Positions 58,650 to 64,000 of a stretch of 64,000 bases of DNA are shown one piece after another. The stretch is from Cryobacterium psychrophilum (GTDB lineage Bacteria > Actinomycetota > Actinomycetes > Actinomycetales > Microbacteriaceae), in the NCBI RefSeq assembly GCF_004365915.1, contig NZ_SODI01000001.1, positions 1-64,000 of the forward strand, written 5' to 3'. The position numbers were made by a program, and so were the translations under genes. Below the pieces are notes generated by a model. The model searched no databases. It was not told where the DNA came from and was given only the letters and a program-made list of their open reading frames with translations. Position 1 is the stretch's first letter, and every line of letters starts with the position of its first letter.

Positions 58650-59300
58650 GTGGTGATCTTCCGGAATCGAAGTGAGGCAGGTCGGCTGCTTGCCGAACGC
58701 GTGGCGGAGCTTGAGCTGTTTGATCCGATCGTTTATGCGCTGCCGCGCGGCGGCGTTCCCGTGGCTGTCGAAGTGGCGCGAACGCTCGCGGCCCCCCTCG
58801 ACCTGCTGATCGTACGCAAGATCGGAGCCCCCGGTTTTCCCGAAGTGGCGCTCGGTGCCGTCGTCGGAGGCGTGACCCCTCAACTCGTTCTCAACGACGA
58901 CATTTACGCCGCCACCGGTCGTGATGCCGCGAACCTCGAACGAGCGCGCCGGAGTGAGCTTGACGAAGTCGCGCGTCGTCGTCGTCGATATCTGGGGGAC
59001 CGACCCGTACAAGACCCCGCGGGCCGGGTTACCATCGTCGTCGATGACGGAATCGCCACCGGAGCCACTGCCAGGGTTGCGTTGGCGGCGCTACGAGCGC
59101 AGGGAGCGGCGACGATCGTTCTGGCGGTACCCGTTGCACCCGCGAGTTCCGTGGAGGATCTCAAGTCCGAGGCGGACATAGTCGTCGTGCTCCACGCGCC
59201 GGAGGAGTTCTGGGCGATCGGTCAGTTCTACCGCGACTTCCATCAACTGAGCGACGAGGAGACGATCAGCTATCTGCGAGCTGCGTGGGACTCGGAGTGA
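58650..59300 (+). CDS. Phosphoribosyltransferase-fold protein
   Basis: This 216-residue type I PRTase starts at tandem GTG codons. Motifs are [40 protein letters not shown] and the PRPP loop VTIVVDDGIATGATARVAL. This clade, often called predicted phosphoribosyltransferases, is usually single-domain and of unknown substrate. The C-terminus (EEFWAIGQFYRDFHQLSDEE) is characteristic of it. It lies 35 bases upstream of the DNA polymerase gene. Confidence 0.88.
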   Translation: MVIFRNRSEAGRLLAERVAELELFDPIVYALPRGGVPVAVEVARTLAAPLDLLIVRKIGAPGFPEVALGAVVGGVTPQLVLNDDIYAATGRDAANLERARRSELDEVARRRRRYLGDRPVQDPAGRVTIVVDDGIATGATARVALAALRAQGAATIVLAVPVAPASSVEDLKSEADIVVVLHAPEEFWAIGQFYRDFHQLSDEETISYLRAAWDSE

Positions 59301-59335
59301 ACCAATCAGGGCCCGAACAACGGCAGAATTGATAT

Positions 59336-61033
59336 GTGTATGAAGTGGTCAGTCAATCCGGCGGTGGTGGCTTTGTCGTCGCTACCTGTGACCGGTCGGG
59401 TCATCAATCCCAGCCGTCCAGGTCGTTGTCGACGGCCGAGTTTCTCGAATATGTCGCACGCGTGGAACCGGCAGGACCACGATGGGTTTGGGCCGACACA
59501 TCTGCCCTGTATCCGCTGCTCCTGGAGCACGGAATCCGGGTACGGCGCTGCCATGACCTGCGCCTGTGTCACGTCATTCTGCGCAATTCCACACTGACGC
59601 TCGACAGCGACCTGGCCCGCCAGGCACCGAACCGATGGGACAGCGCGCACCGGCGTGACGCCGACCATAGAGCCCCTGGAGCGACGGCAACCCTATTTGA
59701 CCTCGACGAGACGGGGTCTGCAGGCGTTTCGATTCAGAATGATGACGTTGGCGAATTCGTCAGCCAGCTGACCGCCATGGCCGGGTCGTGTGACCCCGCT
59801 CGCCTTCGGCTGCTCCTCGCCGCCGAGTCCGTGGGCGCCCTGATCGCCGCGGAAATGACCCGAGCAGGGCTGCCATGGCGAACGGAAGTCCACGATCGAC
59901 TACTGACCGCCGAGCTTGGACCCCGGGTCGCCTACGGCGTGCGTCCGGAACGACTCGAAGAGCTGGCCGTCGCGATCCGCACCCATCTCGAGGATCCGCA
60001 CCTCAACCCCGACTCGCCGAGCGATCTGCTCAGGGCGCTCCAGCGCGGGGGACTCGCCGTCACCTCGACCAGGGCCTGGACGCTGCAGGAACTGGATCAC
60101 CCCGTGATCGAGCCGCTCCTGCGCTACAAGAAGCTCTACCGACTCCTGAGCGCCAATGGCTGGTCGTGGATGGACACCTGGATCGTGAACGGGCGATTCC
60201 ACCCGGAGTATGTTCCCGGCGGCGTCGTCACCGGGCGATGGGCGGCACGTGGCGGCGGTGCCCTCCAGCTCCCCAAACAGATTCGTGGTGCTGTCGTCGC
60301 GGACGAGGGCTGGACCTTCGTCGTGGCTGATGCCGCCCAACTGGAACCGAGGATTCTCGCGGCGCTCTCCGGTGACCTCGTGATGGCGGGAGCGGGCAGG
60401 GGCACGGACCTCTACGCCGGCATTGTTGCCAACGGAGTTGTCGACACCCGCGCCCACGCGAAGGTCGCCATGCTCGGTGCCATGTACGGGGCGACGACGG
60501 GAGAGAGCGGACGACTGCTCCCGCGACTGGCCAGGGCGTATCCGCGCGCGATCGGCCTCACCGAGTCCGCAGCTCGCGCAGGGGAACGCGGGGAGGTTGT
60601 CACGACCCGATTGGGTCGGTCATCACCGACGCCCGGGCAGCCGTGGCATGACGCCCAGGCCCAGGCGTATGATCCGGGGGCGACGAGTTCCGATGAGAAG
60701 CGGGCACGAAGCCAGGCGCGGGACTGGGGACGCTTTACGCGCAATTTTATCGTGCAGGGAAGCGCGGCAGAGTGGGCGCTCTGCTGGATGGCTGAGGTAC
60801 GCAAGCAACTCTGGTTGCTCTGCGAAACCGACGCAGGGTTCGATACCGCGCCGCACCTGGTGTTCTTCCTCCACGACGAGATCATTGTGCACACGCCAAT
60901 TGCTCTCTCAGCCCGGGTCGCCATCGTGGTCAACGAGGCGGCAGCGACCGCGGGACGACTGCTCTTTGGTGACTTTCCCGTTGACTTCATGTTGACTGTA
61001 GCGACGGTCGATACCTACGCCGAGGCCAAATAG
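59336..61033 (+). CDS. Actinobacterial bifunctional 3'-5' exonuclease/DNA polymerase (family A)
   Basis: The 565-residue protein starts with GTG at 59336. An N-terminal exonuclease-like region (PRWVWADTSALYPLLLEHGI, RVRRCHDLRLCHVIL) is followed by a family-A polymerase core. Motif A is FVVADAAQLEPRILAALSGD, motif B KVAMLGAMYGATTGESGRLL (Lys and Tyr), and motif C FFLHDEIIVHTP (His-Asp-Glu). The exonuclease acidic residues are partly unclear. No 5'-nuclease domain is present, unlike PolA. This short type is common in actinobacteria besides PolA. Confidence 0.9.
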   Translation: MYEVVSQSGGGGFVVATCDRSGHQSQPSRSLSTAEFLEYVARVEPAGPRWVWADTSALYPLLLEHGIRVRRCHDLRLCHVILRNSTLTLDSDLARQAPNRWDSAHRRDADHRAPGATATLFDLDETGSAGVSIQNDDVGEFVSQLTAMAGSCDPARLRLLLAAESVGALIAAEMTRAGLPWRTEVHDRLLTAELGPRVAYGVRPERLEELAVAIRTHLEDPHLNPDSPSDLLRALQRGGLAVTSTRAWTLQELDHPVIEPLLRYKKLYRLLSANGWSWMDTWIVNGRFHPEYVPGGVVTGRWAARGGGALQLPKQIRGAVVADEGWTFVVADAAQLEPRILAALSGDLVMAGAGRGTDLYAGIVANGVVDTRAHAKVAMLGAMYGATTGESGRLLPRLARAYPRAIGLTESAARAGERGEVVTTRLGRSSPTPGQPWHDAQAQAYDPGATSSDEKRARSQARDWGRFTRNFIVQGSAAEWALCWMAEVRKQLWLLCETDAGFDTAPHLVFFLHDEIIVHTPIALSARVAIVVNEAAATAGRLLFGDFPVDFMLTVATVDTYAEAK

Positions 61034-61407
61034 CGCTCGAATTCTTTCGACGGATCGAAGCCGGCCGAGGGTCTTGGCGCAAAAAAACTCACTCCGTTGA
61101 CTTCGCAAGGGCAGACCGTGTGCATTTAGTGACAGTTCGCGGCGATGGCACGAAACTTCTACGCGCCGCACAACGCCCTCGTGGACCTTCATACGGGGTG
61201 ATTCCCAGGCCGGAAGCCGCGGGAACTGGCTCACGCTGGTGCGATCAGTCCCCGCGGTCGGCCCCGCTGCCGAGGCGGGGTTCACCCCGGCCTCGGCCTT
61301 GTGGTTTCTCACGTCGGTGGGGCATAATTCACCTAACGGCAGCAGTGTCGTGAATTCCGTTCAGAGGTCGTTGGGGAAGACGCACCTCACAGGAACGGAG
61401 AGAAAAG
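61034..61407. other. Intergenic stretch with a GC-rich hairpin
   Basis: No gene is supported in these 374 bases. The inverted repeat CCGAGGCGGGG (61270-61280) and CCCCGGCCTCGG (61285-61296) forms a strong stem over TTCA and could terminate polymerase transcription; no T-run follows. The DUF3145 promoter should lie in 61300-61400. A GGAACGGAGAGAAAAG site precedes the ATG at 61408. Confidence 0.55.
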
Positions 61408-61929
61408 ATGACTGCTACACAAACCCGTCGGGCAACCGCCGCGCGGGGTGTGCTTTACGTACACTCCTCACCCCGCGCACTGTGCCCACATGTCGAATGG
61501 GCCGCGGGTCGAGCCCTTGGAGAGGCTGTGAACTTTGACTGGGCCGACCAGCCCGTTCTCAAGGGTGCCCAGCGCGCCGAATTCTACTGGGAGGGCGAAC
61601 GTGGCACCGGGGCGGCCCTCGCCTCTGCCCTTCGAGGTTGGGAGCATCTCCGATTCGAGGTCACCGAAGATGCCGGTCTCGGGACCGATGGCGGTCGCTG
61701 GCTGAATACGCCGGACCTTGGCATCTTTTACGCCCAGACGGACACCGTCGGCAACCTGGTAATCCCCGAGGACCGCATTCGGTATGCCATGGAAGCGGCG
61801 GGACCCAACGTCCTTGAACTGCATCGGGAACTGCGGTTAGCACTGGGGCAGGCTTGGGACGATGAGCTTGAACCCTTCCGACACGCAAGCGACGCGAATT
61901 CCGTCGTCTGGCTGCACAAGGTTGGCTGA
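61408..61929 (+). CDS. DUF3145 family protein
   Basis: This 173-residue conserved actinobacterial protein has ARGVLYVHSSPRALCPHVEW, FDWADQPVLKGAQRAEFYWE and GWEHLRFEVTEDAGLGTDGG, with a regular end (NSVVWLHKVG). Function is unknown. It is a typical neighbour of the fatty acid synthesis genes acpP and fabF in this order, as found here, convergent with fabF. Confidence 0.93.
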   Translation: MTATQTRRATAARGVLYVHSSPRALCPHVEWAAGRALGEAVNFDWADQPVLKGAQRAEFYWEGERGTGAALASALRGWEHLRFEVTEDAGLGTDGGRWLNTPDLGIFYAQTDTVGNLVIPEDRIRYAMEAAGPNVLELHRELRLALGQAWDDELEPFRHASDANSVVWLHKVG

Positions 61930-61959
61930 TCGGGGGATAGGCCCGGCTACCCTTGATGC

Positions 61960-62373
61960 ATGACTAAAGAACAGCTGCCCGCTCTGCCCGACGACGTCCT
62001 CGCTTTCGCCGAGACCGTCTTCGACCTGGCCCGTGAAGGCAACGCCGGCCAACTCGTCGCGCTCATTTCGCAAGGAGTCCCCGTCGACCTCACCAATGCC
62101 CGGGGCGACAGCCTGCTTATCCTGGCGGCATACCACCAGCACATCGAAGCAGTGAATGCGCTGGTTCGCCTCGGTGCCGATACCGCACGGGTGAACGACA
62201 ACGGCCAGACCGCTCTCGTCGCGGCCGTGTTCCGTAACAACACGACCATAACCCTAGCCCTGCTCGCTGCGGGTGCAGACCCGGAACTGGGCGCGCATCC
62301 GGCCCTCGCTGTTGCGTGCCAGTTCGGCCTGGCCGATATGGAACAGCTGCTCAGTTCAGCGTCGAAACCCTAA
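61960..62373 (+). CDS. Ankyrin-repeat protein
   Basis: The 137-residue protein has about three ankyrin repeats: GNAGQLVALISQGVPVDLTN, RGDSLLILAAYHQHIEAVNA and VRLGADTARVNDNGQTALVA, then a partial fourth. No signal peptide or other domain is present, so it should be a cytoplasmic protein-binding module of unknown partner. It overlaps the fabF end by four bases, convergently. Confidence 0.9.
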   Translation: MTKEQLPALPDDVLAFAETVFDLAREGNAGQLVALISQGVPVDLTNARGDSLLILAAYHQHIEAVNALVRLGADTARVNDNGQTALVAAVFRNNTTITLALLAAGADPELGAHPALAVACQFGLADMEQLLSSASKP

Positions 62374-63605
62374 ACGGAACGGAAGGCTACGACGGCGTTA
62401 TGGCCACCGAACCCAAAGGAGTTGCTCAGAGCAAGCAGGTCTCCGGCCGGCAGCGCTCGCGGCTTGGTCACGACGTCGAGTGGGATCGCCGGGTCCTGGT
62501 CCACGAGGTTGATCGTGGGGGGAGCGGTGCGCTCCGACAACGCCTTTACGGTGAAGAATGCTTCGAGTGCGCCGGCCCCGCCCAAAAGATGTCCGGTGGA
62601 TGCCTTTGTCGCGGAGACGGGAATGCCGTCGAGCAAGTCGCCGAAGACACGACGGAGCGCCTTGTACTCGGCTATATCACCGACGGGAGTGCTGGTGGCG
62701 TGTGCATTGATGTGCGCCACGTCCGACAGCTGCGCACCGGCCCGCTCCACCGTTGAAATCATCGCTCGAGCGGCAGCGGAGCCTTCCGGATCCGGTGCCG
62801 TGATGTGGTACGCGTCGCTGTTCACTGCGCCCCCGACGAGCTCGGCGTAAATGTGAGCGCCGCGCGCCTTGGCGTGCGCCTCGGTCTCGACGACCAGGGC
62901 CGCAGCACCCTCCCCGAGGACGAAGCCGTCTCGGGACACGTCATACGGGCGGCTCGCTATGGCCGGGGCATCATTACGGGTGGAGAGCGCGTGCATTGCG
63001 GCAAACGCGGCAATCGGCAACGGATGGATGGCGGCTTCCGAGCCGCCGGCGATGACGACGTCGGCGAGGCCGGCCTGCAGCCGGTTGTAGGCGTTGACGA
63101 GAGCTTCGGTGCTCGACGCGCAGGCCGATACCACCGTGGTGATTCCGGCACGGGCGTGCAGGTCCATGCCCACGGCAGCTCCGGGACCGTTCGGCATGAG
63201 CATCGGCACGGTCATGGGCAGCACGCGCCGAGGACCGCGTTCACGCAGGGTGTCCCAGGCATCGAGCAGGGTCCAGACCCCGCCGATTCCTGTCGCCCAG
63301 TCGACGGCGACGCGATCGGGCTCGACGTCGGGGGAGCCCGCGTCTGCCCACGCCTCGCGGCCTGCGATGAGCGCGAACTGACTCGACGGGTCGAGTCGTT
63401 TGACTTCGAAGCGCTCAAGAACCGTGCTCGAGTGCACTTTGGCCTGCGCCGCAAAGGTCACGGGAATCTGCGTTTCGGCGACCCATCCGTGTTCGAGAGG
63501 GGTGGCGCCTGATTCTCCGGCGAGCAGTGCAGTCCAGGTGTCCGGCGCGTTGCCGCCAAGCGGCGTGGTCGCACCGATTCCGGTGATAACGATTTTCTTG
63601 GTCAT
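62370..63605 (-). CDS. fabF: Beta-ketoacyl-[acyl-carrier-protein] synthase II
   Basis: This 411-residue thiolase-fold enzyme has the catalytic Cys in TTVVSACASSTEALVNAYNR, the two His in INAHATSTPVGDIAEYKA and STGHLLGGAGALEAFF, and Lys in SATKASTGH. The start MTKKIVITGIGATTPLGG is standard. It elongates acyl chains on ACP (type II fatty acid synthesis). It lies 146 bases downstream of acpP with a hairpin between them. The actinobacterial operon fabD-fabH-acpP-fabF probably continues upstream beyond the window. Confidence 0.96.
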   Translation of the reverse strand: MTKKIVITGIGATTPLGGNAPDTWTALLAGESGATPLEHGWVAETQIPVTFAAQAKVHSSTVLERFEVKRLDPSSQFALIAGREAWADAGSPDVEPDRVAVDWATGIGGVWTLLDAWDTLRERGPRRVLPMTVPMLMPNGPGAAVGMDLHARAGITTVVSACASSTEALVNAYNRLQAGLADVVIAGGSEAAIHPLPIAAFAAMHALSTRNDAPAIASRPYDVSRDGFVLGEGAAALVVETEAHAKARGAHIYAELVGGAVNSDAYHITAPDPEGSAAARAMISTVERAGAQLSDVAHINAHATSTPVGDIAEYKALRRVFGDLLDGIPVSATKASTGHLLGGAGALEAFFTVKALSERTAPPTINLVDQDPAIPLDVVTKPRALPAGDLLALSNSFGFGGHNAVVAFRSV

Positions 63606-63705
63606 AAGTCAACTCTCCATGAACGACAAACTTGAGGGCCGGAGGCAATTCACGGGCGCACGAGCACCAGCGATCACGACGGGTCCATTGTCACAACCCA
63701 GTGAG

Positions 63706-63735
63706 CAGGCCGGCCGATGCGGTTCGGCCGGCCTG
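63706..63735 (-). terminator. Hairpin between acpP and fabF
   Basis: CAGGCCGGCCG and CGGCCGGCCTG form a perfect 11-bp stem over eight bases, 16 bases past the acpP stop. Partial termination or mRNA protection would allow much more ACP than FabF. Confidence 0.7.
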
Positions 63736-63751
63736 TTCGCAGGCTGGTGTT

Positions 63752-64000
63752 CTAGTCCTGGGCCTTCACAATGAAGTCGACGGCGTCGCCAACGGACTTG
63801 AGGTTCTTGACCTCTTCGTCGGGGATCTTCACATCGAATTTCTCTTCTGCGTTGACGACGATGGTCATCATCGAGATCGAGTCGATGTCGAGGTCATCGG
63901 TGAATGACTTGCCGAGCTCAACCGTGTCGGTTGCGATTCCGGTCTCGTCGTTGATGAGCTCGGCCAGGCCGGCAAGAACTTCTTCGGTAGACAATGCCAT
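63752..64000 (-). CDS. acpP: Acyl carrier protein
   Basis: This 82-residue acidic four-helix protein has the phosphopantetheine serine in DDLDIDSISMMTIV (a DS-I variant of DSL, usual in this group). Helix I is EEVLAGLAELINDETGIATD. The start ATG coincides with the last base of the window; the upstream promoter or genes are outside. It carries acyl chains for FabF and supplies octanoyl groups to LipB. Confidence 0.96.
   Translation of the reverse strand: MALSTEEVLAGLAELINDETGIATDTVELGKSFTDDLDIDSISMMTIVVNAEEKFDVKIPDEEVKNLKSVGDAVDFIVKAQD

Overview
The window looks like chromosomal DNA of a high-GC actinobacterium, most probably Micrococcales and Microbacteriaceae-like. The acyl carrier protein/FabF pair, the DUF3145 protein, the actinobacterial family-A polymerase, the Rv2466c-type DsbA protein and the GTG/TTG-rich starts all fit that. 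This assignment rests on protein character only, not on a database comparison.

Layout. 1-4.4 kb: a GntR regulator and a VOC protein diverge from a fused 2-oxoacid dehydrogenase E1 and its E2. 4.6-11.1 kb: a scrap-yard of mobile DNA. It holds two IS701-type transposase fragments around a PLP enzyme, Abi and DUF1016 (YhcG) relics, an intact IS1380 element with terminal repeats and a 5-bp target duplication, an MFS pump and a GNAT relic. 11.2-15.0 kb: a MerR-controlled redox cluster with a thioredoxin-like protein and two flavin disulfide oxidoreductases. 15.4-35.7 kb: an iron-sulfur and isoprenoid block. It carries lipB-lipA, ygfZ, a ferredoxin, aconitase, a complete lower mevalonate pathway (HMG-CoA synthase, HMG-CoA reductase, three GHMP-kinase-fold enzymes, IPP isomerase), a second ferredoxin, then sufR-sufB-sufC-sufD-sufU-sufT. 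35.8-43 kb: Ohr, relics of a conjugative element, a tRNA remnant with its terminator, an MFS pump, a hipBA toxin-antitoxin pair and an amine-oxidase-like flavoprotein. 43-58 kb: oxidative catabolism genes, several broken (BVMO-hydrolase fusion, HADH, SDR, esterase, GMC oxidase, acyl-CoA ligase and aldehyde dehydrogenase relics), plus c-di-GMP signalling. 58.6-64 kb: phosphoribosyltransferase, DNA polymerase, DUF3145, ankyrin protein, fabF and acpP.

The most striking part is 15-35.7 kb. HMG-CoA reductase and mevalonate kinase are encoded as one 777-residue polypeptide. The suf operon has the B-C-D-U-T order with a long SufB and a long SufT, and no sufS between sufD and sufU. A SufR-type operator (ACACT-N5-TGTGT) overlaps the sufR start, and a second copy with a decayed sufR 5' end lies between lipBA and ygfZ, both Fe-S-related. 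Paralogous relics (sufR, aconitase 3' end, an MFS gene on both sides of the mevalonate-suf block) and a ferredoxin pair show that this block was assembled by duplication, import and decay.

Other notable points are a Baeyer-Villiger monooxygenase fused to an alpha/beta-hydrolase behind a TetR-type operator, and three palindromic operators at an exact 27-bp period in front of hipBA.
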